Position numbers and translations under genes: made by a program. Below the pieces are notes generated by a model that had not been told where the DNA came from, made no database searches, and saw only the letters and a list, made by a program, of their open reading frames with translations. Source: Aquarana catesbeiana (taxonomy: Eukaryota > Chordata > Amphibia > Anura > Ranidae). Taken from it: a DNA stretch of 64,000 bases. The stretch is taken from contig NC_133327.1 in assembly GCF_042186555.1 (NCBI RefSeq), positions 327,075,746 through 327,139,745 on the forward strand. The letters are read 5' to 3'. Positions 11,249 through 22,760 of the stretch are shown piece by piece; position 1 is the first letter of the stretch; every line of letters starts with the position of its first letter.

Positions 11249-11389
11249 CATCAGGGCTTTCTCGGCTATCAGATGAAGATGAATCATCCTGTGATGCTGT
11301 GCAAGATTTTCTTTTAGATTTGTAATGCTGTTTGAGTTTCAAACATTTGTCCAGAGTCCTGTTAAGAGATGCACTACAAGGTTTCTGCT
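11249..11389 (-). CDS. Candidate internal exon of the unrecognised minus-strand gene (middle of three)
   Basis: A minus-strand acceptor (ATGTTGTAG) is followed by 141 nt open in one frame and a donor G|GTAATAG. The phase is 1-1, as in the other two candidate exons. The encoded stretch begins QKPCSASLNRTLDKCLKLKQ. It continues basic (YKSKRKS) and ends in a Ser/Asp run (SQDDSSSSDSRESPD). Joined to the 2582 exon it creates an Asp codon across the junction. The composition suggests a disordered nuclear protein with phosphorylatable acidic-serine tracts. I do not recognise the family. The polypyrimidine tract is modest, so acceptor placement is uncertain by a few bases. Confidence 0.5.
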
Positions 11390-11570
11390 CTACAACATTG
11401 TAAAGGGATTTAACAAAGGAACATGGAGGATGGATGGGAAATGGTTAATGTGGGGTTAAATGGAAAAAGAAAGAAAAATTAAACTGAGTATGTATAGCAA
11501 GAAGGATGCATTTTTCAAAAAGTTAGGAGAAAAAAAAAAAAGTATAGAAAGAACAAAATCTAGTACTAAC

Positions 11571-11728
<158 letters not shown>

Positions 11729-11739
11729 CAAAAGCCGGT

Positions 11740-13271
11740 CTGTTAATGTATATTCTCTATGATCAACAGCAGTAGCCTTGAAAGAAAATAATGTCCATAT
11801 CTAAACCAATACATATATGAAGGTTCAGAAGTACAGAGGCATGCATGATTTTGAAGGCATAAACAAATCTCGGCCCCCTCAGTTGATAGATGCTTTAGTC
11901 TCGTTATGAGGTCCAACCTCTTCCCTCGTGGAAAATCTGACAATAACTGGGAGGGCAACAGATCCATCAATATGGTAGCTTGTCACACCTTAGAGTACTT
12001 TCCCCAGACAAGCTGTGGCAGAAGGAATGCCGAAAGGCAGGGGGCTGACTCCTACCCCACTCTATATTCCTCTCGTCTAGGTAAAGAGGACCTCATAAGC
12101 AGACTTAGGAAGCACCTAGCTACATGGAACAAAATACTACCCATGTATTTTGTGCAACTGGAATGATGAAAAAAAAAAATGCAATAGTTATTCTTTAAAT
12201 ATGTGAGGCTGTAAGCCTGAATAGGCTGCACTCTGGGTTTGGTATTAATCCGCCCATACTCCCCTCCCTCCCTCTCTGATATTGTGCTTCAATGGGATGA
12301 TCTGGGAATAGGTATCCTCCCCTTTGTCGCTTTGTATCCCCCCCAGCCCTACCTAGGGATGGCTGGGCCCTGGTTTAAAGCCCGCTGATGTCAGGTGGGG
12401 GGGGGCACGTCAGCCGCCGCTTGATCGGGAGACGTCACTTGGCGGAGCCGTCGCTCAGCGTGTGACCCGCGCCGCTTTAAGTGTAATGTGGCCGGCTCTT
12501 AACCTGATTTAGAGGGCTATAAATAGCTCCCTCTTACACATCTCAATGTGGTGGACGTGCACTTTTCTGGGGGGGGGTTTGCTGTATGCAGCGACAGCCA
12601 TGGCAAGTACAAACAGTGATGACTGAAACGATACAGGCATTTTCACAGGCTCTGTGTCTGGTTACATCTTGGTGACAGTATATCCTTTTCCTTTGTTTTC
12701 AGGTGGCCTTGGGGGACTAGTGAATATGATATAGTCTAATTGCTTATTGTTGATTGCAGTTTGGGGCCATTGCTCACTACTCATATATATGCAGTGTAGT
12801 CTGGCCAATATCATGTATGCCAGTGGCGTTGCGGTCTGAGGACAGTCCTATATGGTTGTAACTATACTAAAAACCACCCCCTCCCCTTCCTTTCTTCTTG
12901 CCTCTTTGGGTCTCCCCTCACCCTTTAATTAGTGAATGCTTCATATGAGATCCTAAATCAGTGAGTATGTTTATGTTTTTCCTTTATTCAAATATGGAAT
13001 ATGCTCTTGCTGAGGGAGTGGTTCTTACTATTATGTAAAAATTGTTCCAGCTCACTTCTGGTTATAAATATCCAAATACTTAAAATACTATATATAGTGA
13101 TACCAGATTCTTAGTGGGGAGATTATCTTCTATGAACTTTCTGACAAGGTACCCATGTGTGCTACAGGTGTCACTTTGATATGACAATGATCCATCTTAA
13201 AATGTATGTTATTATACGAAGTCTTATCTATGTGTTTTATTTTAGATCGTGAGACTTGTTCTTTCCAACAA
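11740..13271. other. Unassigned repeat-like stretch upstream of the hammerhead-like motif
   Basis: It contains a GC-rich block with TATAAATAG (near 12519) and C/T-rich runs. It may be the non-coding part of the element that ends with the hammerhead-like motif and AATAAA (13422-13427). No protein supports this. Confidence 0.35.
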
Positions 13272-13325
13272 CCCCTGAATGTGTCCTGATGAAGCTCAAC
13301 AGCAAAACGCATTGACGCACAGGGG
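13272..13325 (+). ncRNA. Hammerhead ribozyme-like motif (decayed)
   Basis: The order is outer stem strand CCCCTGAATGTGTC, core CTGATGA, small hairpin GCT-caac-AGC, AAAAC, GC, ATT, then outer strand GACGCACAGGGG. The two outer strands pair over about 12 bp with a 2-nt bulge and one G-U. This is the topology of a type I hammerhead (stem I, CUGANGA, stem II, GAAA, short stem III, NUH, stem I). GAAA appears as AAAA and GTT as ATT, both explicable by CpG decay. An extra A sits before stem II, so activity is doubtful. AATAAA follows about 100 bp downstream. Hammerheads are known in Penelope-like elements and amphibian repeats. Confidence 0.45.
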
Positions 13326-13561
13326 CTCTCTGTTATGTACATGATGCATGTTCCTCCATGCCATGTATTGTGCGTTATACACTTTAATTCTCTATTTTTT
13401 TGCTATTTTTGTACTGTCATAAATAAAATATTTTGTTTATATCAAATACTGTCCAATGTGCCTCTAAAAGTTTGACCCATAGGCTATTTCTGCCCACTAT
13501 TCTCTTTAGCTACCAAATTTCTCATACGGATGTGGCCATAGGAGTGCTTTCTACTTTATTT

Positions 13562-14818
13562 AGAGCCTTAGTGAACAAACAGCATCACGAAGGCCAAGGA
13601 ACACACCAGACAGGTCAGGAATAAAGTTGTGGATAAGTTTAAAGCAGATTTAGGTTCTAAAAAAAATATCCCAAGCTTTGAACATCTCATGGAGCACGGT
13701 TCAATCCATCATTCAAAAATGGAAAAAAAAAAAAAGGAGTATGGCACAACCGCAAACCTACCAAGACAAGGCCATCCACCTAAACTGACAGGCTGAGCAA
13801 GGAGAGCATTAATCAGAGAAGCAGCCAAGAGGCCCATGGTAACTCTGGAGGAGCTGCAGAGATCCACAGCTCAGGTGGGAGAATCTGTCCACAGGACAAT
13901 TATTAGTCCTGCACTCCACAAATCTGACCTTTATGGAGAAGTGGCAAGAAGAAAGCCATAAGAAGTCCCATTTGCATTTTTTGAGAAGACATGTGGGGGA
14001 CACAACAAACATGTGGAAAAAGGTGCTCTGGTCAGATGAGACCAAAATTGAACTTTTTGGCCTAAAAGCAAAACGCTATGTGTGGCAGAAAACTAACACT
14101 GCACATCACCCTGAACACACCATCCCCACCGTGAAACATGGTGGTAGCAGCATCACGTTGCGGGAATGCTTTTCTTCAGCAGGGACAGGGAAACTGGTCA
14201 GAGTTGATGGGAAGATGGATGGCACTAAATACAGAGTAATCTTAGAAGGAAAGAGTCTGCAAAAGACTTGAGACTGGGGCAGAGGTTCACCTTCCAACAG
14301 GACAACGACCCTAAATATACAGCCAGAGCTACAATGGTAGGGTTTAGATCAAAGCATATTCATGCGTTAGAATGGCCCAGACAAAGTCCAGACCTGAATC
14401 TAATTGAGAATCTGTGGCAAGACTTGAAAATTGGTGTTCACAGATGCTCTCCATCCAATCTGACAGAGCTTGAGCCATTTTATAAATAATGGGCAAAAAT
14501 TTCAAGGTCTAGATGTGCAAAGCTGGTAGAGACATACCCAAAAAGACTTGCAGCTGTAATTGTAACGAAAAGTGGTTCTACAAAGTACTGACTCAGAGGG
14601 GCTGAATACAAATGCACGCCACACTTTTCAGATATTTAAAAAAAAAAAAAAAAAAATTGAAAACCATTTATCATTTTCCTTCCACTTCACAATTATGTAC
14701 CACTTTGTGTTGGTACATATCACATAAAAAACTCCAATCAAATACATTTACGTTTTTGGTTGTAACATTACAATATGCGGAAATTTTTAAGGGGTATGAA
14801 TACTTTTCCAAGGCAATG
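13562..14818 (+). mobile_element. Tc1-like transposon, copy B (5' truncated)
   Basis: Same family as copy A. The sequence joins the family at 'ccttagtgaacaaac' and ends 'tttccaaggcaatg' before TA (14819-14820). The 5' terminal repeat is missing. The interior retains the segment that copy A has lost. Confidence 0.88.
13590..14560 (+). pseudogene. Tc1 transposase remnant (copy B)
   Basis: The helix-turn-helix region is degraded near 13650-13740. It is followed by WSDETKIELFGLKAKRYVWQ (near 14031), TVKHGGSSI, FQQDNDPKYTARA (near 14295) and DLNLIENLWQDLKIGVHR (near 14390). All three catalytic acidic residues are visible. An A-run insertion near 13725-13735, an in-frame stop near 13795 and a frame shift near 14270 break the gene. 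Confidence 0.85.
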
Positions 14819-14820
14819 TA

Positions 14821-15218
14821 TCTGGCCGCATGCCTTTTTAAAAGAGTAAATCCACTATTGTTGAGGAAAAATGTTTGCCGTCTGGGTGATCTCTGTGCAT
14901 TTCAGGGATTTTAATAAACTTTGTTGCAGAATCCTACCTTTTGTTATTCTGAAGGCATAGTGCCCATGTGCTGTGTGAGTTTGTATGGGAGGTGTTTTAT
15001 AATTATCAATCAGCTGCAGCACTTGCAGGCTTCTAATTAGAACAGTGGCAGGGTCTGCATCCCTTTAGACATTATTTCCCTTTGGGAGTATCTCACCAAA
15101 ATTTTTCAGAGGAGCCAAAAATCTGACCCGTATCTTAGGAAAAATATGTACCAATAATGGCGCCCTGTGGGGATGAGAACATATAACAAACAGCTGTCCC
15201 TTTAAAAGTGAACAAATT
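14821..15218. other. Unassigned stretch between copy B and the L1
   Basis: The phrase 'taccttttgttattctgaag' near 14935 recurs just outside the Tc1 copy at 60577, so part of this is a dispersed repeat. Nothing else recognised. Confidence 0.35.
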
Positions 15219-15424
15219 ACGGGGGGGCGTGGCAGCCGAACCTGAAAGCTCCACCACACAGCCGGGGGAATCCGTCAGCATCGGAGCTCTGACACAGCCT
15301 ACCCGCCTATCCAAAGCAACAAATCCCGGATAACCGATCAGGATGCCGAGGAGGAGAAAAGAGCCGCCGCTGCAGCTCCGTAAGCTGCCGGGCTGCTTTT
15401 CTAATACAGCGCAGCTTCAACAAA

Positions 15425-16474
15425 ATGGCGCCCGGACAGAGCACACGAATGGGAAGGCCGCAGCCACGGCCTCTACCTCTTAACACAGCAGGACCAGCAA
15501 GGGGAATCCCTCCAGTGGGTCATAATCTGCGGCCACCACCCCCACAACCAGAAGCCCTGCCAAGTTTAGGCAACGCACGGCTTCTCCACAAGAGAGCCCA
15601 CAGCCTCAGGACATGGAGGTGCGTGGACAAGGCTCATCACAGCCTCACACTACAGAGGCACCAGACTCCATAGCTGGATACCCTACCACAGGGCAGCCTG
15701 TGTCAGATACAGTTTTAAAAGATATGCTGATGTCCCTGAGATCATCACTCCATAAAGATATGCTACACACAGTGAACAAGTGTCAGGAAGAAGTCCATAT
15801 AATGTGAGAGAGGGTGAATCAGATAGAGAATGCCATGGGAGAATACGCTACGTCTTTCAACAAAATGGTGGATGCCCACAGTGCCCATAGCGATGAAATC
15901 TTCTGGATCAAAGACAAAATAGCAGACCTCGAGGATATATCCAGAAGGAGTAACCTAAAAATAAGTGGCATCCGAGTCAGTACCTTCGACACAGATTCCA
16001 CAATATGTCCATGATTAATGCTCCACAATAATGCTCGCAATGCCTGCATTAGAACTCACAGTGGACAGAGTACATAGAGTTCCAAAACCATCTTTCTTAG
16101 CAGACGATATACCCAGGGATGTTTTGCTGAGATTGCACTTCTACAGAGCAAAAGTGAACATATTAGCTGCTTTTCGCAAAACTCACCAGCGCCCAGCTCA
16201 ATACACCTCCCTACAACTGCTCCCTGACCTCTCCAGACACACTCTACAGCGTCGCCGCAACCTAGTCACCATCACTAAAGCCCTGCACAACCATCACATC
16301 ATGCACAAGTGGAAATACCCTGCCACGCTCTCCATCACTTACAATAGAACTGATACCAATGTATCCACCCTTGAGGAAGGACTGACAGCCCTTCGCCAAT
16401 GGGGAATTTTATTGGAATCACCTCCAGTCCCCACACAAGTGGATGGTTCCCCACACCTGATTGGCAGGTGGTGA
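15425..16474 (+). pseudogene. L1 ORF1-like RNA-binding protein remnant
   Basis: An ATG at 15425 opens a Pro/Arg-rich head. A heptad-like region (about 15715-15930) ends in DLEDISRRSNLKISGI, the coiled-coil to RRM transition of L1 ORF1 proteins. A later frame has VDRVHRVPKPS, IPRDVLLRLHFYRAK and LEEGLTALRQWGI, matching the C-terminal domain of that family. A stop lies at about 15805 and frame changes occur near 15650 and 16000-16050. The product would bind its own RNA as a trimer if intact; this copy cannot make it. Confidence 0.75.
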
Positions 16475-16964
16475 CTCAGAAAAAAAAAAAATGACAAGAA
16501 GAATGTACACCTGAAAGAACGCTCCTAAACAATTAAAATCAGATCTATTGCCAAGTACCCCCCGGCAATGGCACACATGGAAACACTTCCATTTCCCCCC
16601 AGCTCTACTGAACAGTACATATGGTTCAAGAATCCCCCTGTGAATTCTCCTTTTTACCCTGACAACCATTCCTTTTCTCTATTTCAGTTTGTTATGTTTT
16701 ACTATTTGTTTTTATGGATCAACAACCGGCATCAGAGACATCTTCAAGTTCACATCCACTGATCCTCATCGAACCCGCAAAATTACCGACTCCCACTCAC
16801 ATGGAATTCCAGGACATGAAGAGAATGCCAGGATTCTCCATACCATCCGTGCAGGTCATAGTACACTTACGGGACATCGCCGCCTGGGAACAAAGGAAAC
16901 CCCTTCTCAATCGGCCCATTGCTAACCAACCTAATTGTGAGTACATCGACACCCAAGTTGATAC

Positions 16965-17500
16965 ATGCCAGTTAAAATATTCTCCATTAATGCACACGGC
17001 CTAAATCATCAGGCCAAAAGAGCATCCCTCTGGAGACGCCACCCGATATACTCTAGTCAGCATTTATGTTCCTAATAACCAAGTTCGATTCCTGAACACG
17101 TTGATGAAAAAGCTTAAGGAGAGTCAACAAGGTTCCCTTGTAACATGTGGAGACTTTAACATTACACCTGACCCACGCAAGGATTCCACATCAGTATCCT
17201 CCAACAGGTCACCCTCTTTGGCTATTTTCTTACATTCCCAAGACTTGTATGATGCATGGCGTTGCACACATGCCAATGAAAGAGACTTTTCATTTTACTC
17301 TCATAGACACTGCACATATACAAGGATTGATCTGTTTCTGATGGACAAGTGGCTGCTTCAAAAAGTAATTCAAGTCAAAATCAATAACATAACATGGTCG
17401 GACCACGCTCCTCACTCTAGGGGATAACTGCCCCAACAACAGGGCATATGTGCTCTAATCCTCAGGTAATACAAAATCCATTAACTAAAAAGTGAACAAA
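16965..17500 (+). pseudogene. L1 ORF2 remnant, endonuclease domain only
   Basis: ATG at 16965 starts with KIFSINAHGLNHQAKR, the N-terminal motif of the AP-like endonuclease. After a deletion near 17035, it continues with SIYVPNNQ, TCGDFNITPD (catalytic Asp/Asn), RIDLFLMD and NITWSDHAP (catalytic Asp-His). The frame then shifts (LTLGDNCP) and stops. The reverse transcriptase is absent. Confidence 0.75.
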
Positions 17501-17519
17501 TCACTAAACTGTGTAAAAT

Positions 17520-19140
17520 ATTAAAATAAAGGAGAAGATGCTATACATGTTCATGAAAAAAAGCTTTGCACAAAGAATAAATATGCAATGCATCAAACCT
17601 AAAATGTGCAAACTAATGAAATAAACTGCACTGTCCCAGGGAAAATGGCCGCCGACACACAAAAACATGGCCGCTGGAACACAAACACACACCAAATATG
17701 GTCGCTGGAACACAGGTGCACTACGGACCGCACAGCATATAAGGATAGGGGAGACGATGCAGGGACCACGCTCCCGTAGAAGTCCGTGTGACGAAACGTA
17801 CGTAGGGCGTGGCCTTTGACTGAACGCCTTGCTGACATCTCCCTGCAAAGCTGACGCTTAGGAACATCTTTGTAAGCATTGTACACCGCTCATTTTTTCC
17901 ATTACAATGTGAGTACCCTTTTTATCTGACCTAATAAATAGTGGTTTTAAACGGTTTCACACTATGGAATCCTTTCTTCTTATGTCCTTATGATATCATC
18001 CTGGTCCTGGTCTTGCCAAGTACTGCTGCACAGTGGCACATACTGTGACTACTCGTTACCCCTGCAGGGGATATACAGCTGGTGAGTCTCTGCACAATCA
18101 CAACGCGAGACACCAGCACTGGATTAACACCTGTTGTGTGCTTTGAGGAATCCCACAACGGACGCCTTTTTTCACTTATAGTGCACCGGGCACATACCCA
18201 TATGAACTGTTTATTATCATAGAACCATTTGCATGGCACGTGTGTTTAGTACTTTTCAGAGTGACCTCTTTATAGGGCACTTGTCACTTTGTTATTTGCA
18301 ACGTTTGTAGAGCAATATTTTAATATTTATTTAGCACCAGACACTTTAGAATTTTTTGCATGTCACGTGTGATGTAGTTATTGCAACTCTGTGTTTTCTA
18401 GTGTTTAGACATAGACCACTTCATGCTCTTAGCAGTGTTAATACTGTTTTTTCCTTTTGAGGGAATATAGCACTAAACACCTTGGATGCGATTTATTGCA
18501 CTAATCACCAGTCACTTTAATCCACAGAAGTAGTAATTACTGCCATACACATTTCACTTAAGGGAATACACACGTGACACTTTGGATAAAATTGTATATA
18601 TGCAGATATTTCTTTTACAACTTTGGGACAGCGCCACACTCACACACTTTCCTTTTTTTCACTAATGGAATAAACTGTCATAATAGCAAACAAAAAGTCC
18701 ATAAGTGATAAATCCCAACACCAAATCGAAATGCTCCGAGATAAAACTTCTAGTTCTTCCACCACAAGTACTCAGTATGAAGATGGCCACTCACCAGAGA
18801 TGTTTGACCTCTTTTTTACAGGACTGTCAAAAAAAGCTTTGGTTCAGATTGGTTCCGCTAATAGCATAAATCCACTCCAATGGCCACTCACAATGGAACT
18901 AGGATGTACAGATTACTTTTTTTTTTTACCAGTGGTATATTTAGAGTAGCTGACATCCCCCATGTTCCTCTATATATCACAGTAGTAATCACAAAATTAA
19001 CTGAGTACTATTAAATGGGCAGAACAAATATGAGGACTGCGAAGATTTCCTTTAGGTTGAACTAACAAAAGTGTGCCAATTCTAGAGCTGGTAACATTGA
19101 GGATATTCAATATAAATTTTAAAGAACATTTTTTGTAGGC
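17520..19140. other. Repeat-like stretch carrying a hammerhead-like motif, then unassigned sequence
   Basis: The first part includes the motif at 17765-17813 and an AATAAA at 17933-17938, followed by several hundred bases of AT-rich sequence with scattered 'cacttt' phrases. No coding support. Confidence 0.35.
17765..17813 (+). ncRNA. Hammerhead ribozyme-like motif
   Basis: Outer strands CCACGCTC and GGGCGTGG pair over 8 bp (one G-U). They enclose CCGTAGA (core CUGANGA with two changes), the hairpin GTC-cgtgt-GAC, GAAAC, a GTAC loop and the cleavage-like GTA. The GAAAC is intact. As in the 13.3-kb motif there is one extra A before stem II. AATAAA follows about 120 bp downstream (17933). The two core substitutions make self-cleavage unlikely for this copy. 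Confidence 0.4.
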
Positions 19141-19149
19141 AAGAGGCAT

Positions 19150-20809
19150 AGGGGAGGAGTATGGATGGTATAAAAGTGGGAAGTATGTGCAGGTGAGGGA
19201 GAGAAATGTGGAGGGTAGAACAGTGGGCACTATGTACAGGAGAGGAGTGTGGGGGGGTAAGACAGTGGGCAGTATGCACAGCAGAGGAGTGTGGCGGGTA
19301 TGATGGGGGAAGTATGTACAGGAGAGGAGTGTGGAAGGTATTATGGGGGCATTATGTACAGGAGAGGAGTGTGGATGGTATGACCGTGGGCAGTATGTAC
19401 AGGAGAGGAGTGTGGAGGGTATGACCGTGGGCAGTATGTACAGGAGAGGAGTGTGGAGGGTATGACCGTGGGCAGTATGTACAGGAGAGGAGTGTGGAGG
19501 GTATGACCGTGGGCAGTATGTACAGGAGAGGAGTGTGGAGGGTATGACCGTGGGCAGTATGTACAGGAGAGGAGTGTGGACGGTATGATAGTGGCCAGTA
19601 TGCACAGGAGGAGAGGAGTGTGGAGGGTATGACAGCAGGCACTATGTACAGTAGAGGAGATTATGAAAGTGAGCAGTATGTACAGGAGAGGAGTGTGGAG
19701 GGTATGCCAGTGGGCAGTATGTACAGGAGAGGAGTGTGGAGGGTATGCCAGTGGGCAGTATGTACAGGAGAAAAGTGTGGAGGGTATGAGGGGGGCAGTA
19801 TGTACAGGAGAGGAGTGTGGAAGGTTTTATGGGGGGCAGTATGTACAGGAGAGGAGTGTGGAGAGAAAGACAGTTGGCAGTATGTACAGGAGAGGAGTGT
19901 GGAGGGTATCATGGGGCAGTATGTACAGGAGAGTGTGGATGGTATCACAGTAGGCGGCATGTACAGGAGAGGAGTGTGGACAGTATGATAGCAGCCAGTA
20001 TGCACAAGAAAGAAGTGTGGAGGGTTTGACAGCAGACACTATGTACAGTAGAGGAGTTTATGAAAGTGGGCAGTATGTACAGGAGAGGAGTGTGAAGGGT
20101 ATGACAGTGGGCAGTATGTACAGGAGAGGAGGAGTGTGGAGGATATGACAGTATGTACAGAAGAGTGTGGAGGGTATGGCAGTGAGCAGTATGTACAGGC
20201 GTTAAATTTGCAGGGTATGCAAGTGGAAAGTATGTACAGGAGAGGAGTGTGGGTGGTATGACAGAGGGTAGTATGTACAGGATAGGAGTCTGGAGGTTAT
20301 GACAGTGAGCAGTATATACAGGAGTGGAGGGTATGACGGAGCAGTATGTACAGGAGAGGAGTATGGAGGGTATGACAGGGAGCAGTATGTACAGGAGAGG
20401 ATTGTGGAGGGTAAGACGGGAGCAGTATGTACAGGAGAGGAGTGTGGAGGGTATGACAGTGAGCAATATGTACAGGAGACGATTGTGGGGGGTATGACAG
20501 GGGGCACTATGTATAAGAAAGAAATGTGGAGGGTATGACAGTGGGCACTATGTACAGGAGAGGAGTGTGGAGGGTATGACAGTGGGCAGTATGCACAGGA
20601 GAGGAGTGTGGATGGTATGACAGCGGGCACTATGTACAGGAGAGAAGTGTATGACAGTGGGCAGTATGTACAGGCGAGGATTGCGGGGGGTACGACAGGG
20701 GGGACTATGTATAGGAGAGAAGTGTGGAGGGTATGACAGTGAGCAGTATGTATAGGAGTGTGGAGGGTATGACAGTGGGCAGTATGTACAGGAGAGGAGT
20801 GTGTAAAAA
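19150..20809. repeat. Minisatellite, 41-bp unit, about 40 copies
   Basis: Units read GTATGACCGTGGGCAGTATG / TACAGGAGAGGAGTGTGGAG in sequence. Near-perfect copies occur at 19381-19590 and degenerate ones on both sides. Because 41 is not a multiple of three and few units create stops, long frames stay open on both strands; these are not genes. The array stops at an A-run just before a Tc1 terminal fragment (20826). Confidence 0.95.
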
Positions 20810-20825
20810 AAAAAAAAAAAAAAAA

Positions 20826-20953
20826 TGAAAACCATTTATAATTATGTGCCACTTTGTGTTGGTCTATCACATAAAATACATTTAATGTTTTTGATTGTAA
20901 CATGACAAAGTGTGGAAAATTTCAAGGGGTAAGAATACTTTTTCAAGGCACTG
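20826..20953 (+). mobile_element. Tc1-like 3' terminal repeat fragment (family of copies A and B)
   Basis: It matches the 'gaaaaccatttat...' to 'actttttcaaggcactg' end of copies A and B, with TA at 20954-20955. The rest of the element is missing; the minisatellite takes its place on the left. Confidence 0.85.
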
Positions 20954-20955
20954 TA

Positions 20956-21416
20956 TGCAGTAAAGCAGGCTTGTTATACTCTCTGTGGGACCTAAGGGGT
21001 TAATTGTGCGCATTGTGTAGAAAGGCGGTTTGATCCTGTCTTTTCTAATCCTCCCCCTTCTTCTACTGTCCACAATCCATCTCCTGATAGTACATAGCCT
21101 TTGAAGTCACTCAGTTTGGTGTTTAATGCTAGAGCGTTTTTTTCTTCTTGAGAGGGTGTATGTGATCAGCACAGGGCCGATCAGCACTGTCCAGACAGAG
21201 GGTCAGGGGTCCTGCAGCCTCATAGGACAGTCAGAGGAGAATGAAAACTCCTCCTACAAGCTTTAACCAGACAGTGATAGAAGTCACAAGACTGCTATGT
21301 ATGGCTGATGAGAAAGGGTATTTAGTTTACATTTACTAAAATCATTGCATTTCCATGTTCTGTGTACTGTGGGAGACCAGATATAGTGAATGCAGGGTCC
21401 TGGGTTTAGTAACACT
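20956..21416 (+). mobile_element. TTAA-flanked element family B, left-truncated
   Basis: It shares 'gcagtaaagcaggcttgtta' and the right end TGGGTTTAGTAAC plus TTAA (21417-21420) with the 1288-1735 copy. The left terminus is replaced by the Tc1 end. Confidence 0.7.
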
Positions 21417-21420
21417 TTAA

Positions 21421-22324
21421 TGTGGATGGTGAGGCAGGAAGCAGAGAAAGGGGAAATACACTCCTACTGCCCTCCTTTTAAGCATTTGCAGTGGTCTGTG
21501 TGCTATGGATGTATTGGATTACACAGAATGCAGCCTGAAGGGTCAGTTTGTTCAAAAGTGATTTTAGTTAATGAACATGGTGGGCTGGTCTCAAATACTT
21601 AAGCAGTAATATCTCTCTGCTAGAATTCCTGACTCTGTTGCTATCCACCTGGAATTTTGGAGAATCTAACCCCCTTTTTGCCTTCCAGTAACATCTGTTG
21701 CATTCCCTCTACTATAAAATCATTAGAAAAACTGGGAAAGAGAAATCAGCTCAAAATAGCCACAGCATATATACAGTCCAAGGAACTCAAGTCAGAGATC
21801 TGATCAATAGAAACTGCACGACGTACAGTATTCAGTTAATGTTTTTGAGTACGCTGACCCTTTAAGGTAAATTAAAGAGCTGCCGAAATGCCACTTCCAT
21901 AGTCTGATGATTAAACAATGAGGGACCAGCAGTGCATTCATGAGCTCATCACCATGCTCTCCCCCTCTGTAAGCATGTTTACAGGACTAGATTGGCAGCA
22001 TGGAGTTTTGTGGTAATTGAAAATGGCTTTCGGACTTTAGAAGAGCTGCATGTTTTCTGGACAGCATTAGCAGTTCGCCAATTGATTGCACTTATTGCCT
22101 GGAAATGCTTTTTACCATTACTCATTTTGGAAATTTGGCAAATTGCTGCAAAAAACTAATTTCCACCACAATCAGATCACAAAATCACGCTTAACACCTT
22201 AAAAGTCAAGGGTGTAGCAGTTTTGCTCTTTCAGACTTTGTCTAACTAAGCTTCAGTGAACACCAGGATGCAGCTGAAGTCCTGATCTGTGACGCAGTGG
22301 ACATCAGTTTCTATGTAAACTGTA
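21421..22324. other. Unassigned stretch
   Basis: No coding, RNA or inverted-repeat support seen. Confidence 0.35.
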
Positions 22325-22760
22325 ATGCCCTGTACACACGGTCGGATTTTCCAACGGAGAAAGTGCGATCGGATTGTGTTGTCGGACATTCCGATCGTGT
22401 GTGGGCTCTATCGGACTTTTTCCATCGGCATTTCCGACCCACAAAGTTTGAGAGCAGGATATAAAATTTTCCGACAACAAAATCCGATCCTTTAAATTCC
22501 GATTGTGTGTAGACAAATCCGACGCACAAAGTGCCACGCATGCTCAGAATAAATTAAGAGACGAAAGCTATTGGCTATTGCCCCGTTTATAGTCTCGACG
22601 TACGTGTTTTACGTCGCGTTCAGAACCATCGGATTTTCCGACAACTTTGTGCGACCGTGTGTATGCAAGACAAGTTTGAGCCAACATCCATCGGAAAAAA
22701 AATCCGATGGATTTTGTTGTCGGAATGTCTGATCAATATCCGACCGTGTGTACGGGGCAT
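22325..22760. mobile_element. TIR element with TAA target duplication, 'tgtacacacggtcgga' family
   Basis: The left end TGCCCTGTACACACGGTCGGA is matched by an inverted right end (TCCGACCGTGTGTACGGGGCA), with TAA on both sides. TAA duplication and length near 440 bp fit PIF/Harbinger-type MITEs. The family recurs at 30450-30883, and a relative at 31400-31810. The interior is also strongly palindromic. Non-coding. Confidence 0.75.

Larger units (their letters stand above)
15219..17500 (+). mobile_element. L1-clade LINE, 5' complete-looking, truncated before reverse transcriptase
   Basis: It starts with GGGGGGGCGTGGC, a common start of amphibian L1 elements. It then holds an ORF1 remnant (15425-16474), about 490 bp of inter-ORF sequence, and the endonuclease part of ORF2. 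Similarity fades at about 17490, with no reverse transcriptase and no poly(A) tail. Usual L1 5' truncation removes the other end, so the loss here must be a later deletion or insertion. Confidence 0.75.

Noticed and set aside
12500..12560. TATAAATAG as a gene promoter
   Set aside because: No gene or supported transcript start follows; the surroundings look like repeat sequence.
19150..20809. CRISPR-like look of regular repeats
   Set aside because: Units are contiguous with no unique spacers, and the setting is a vertebrate nuclear genome.
18997..20903. Open frames of 170-230 codons on the minus strand
   Set aside because: Produced by the 41-bp minisatellite cycling through frames; no start context, splice sites or recognisable domain.
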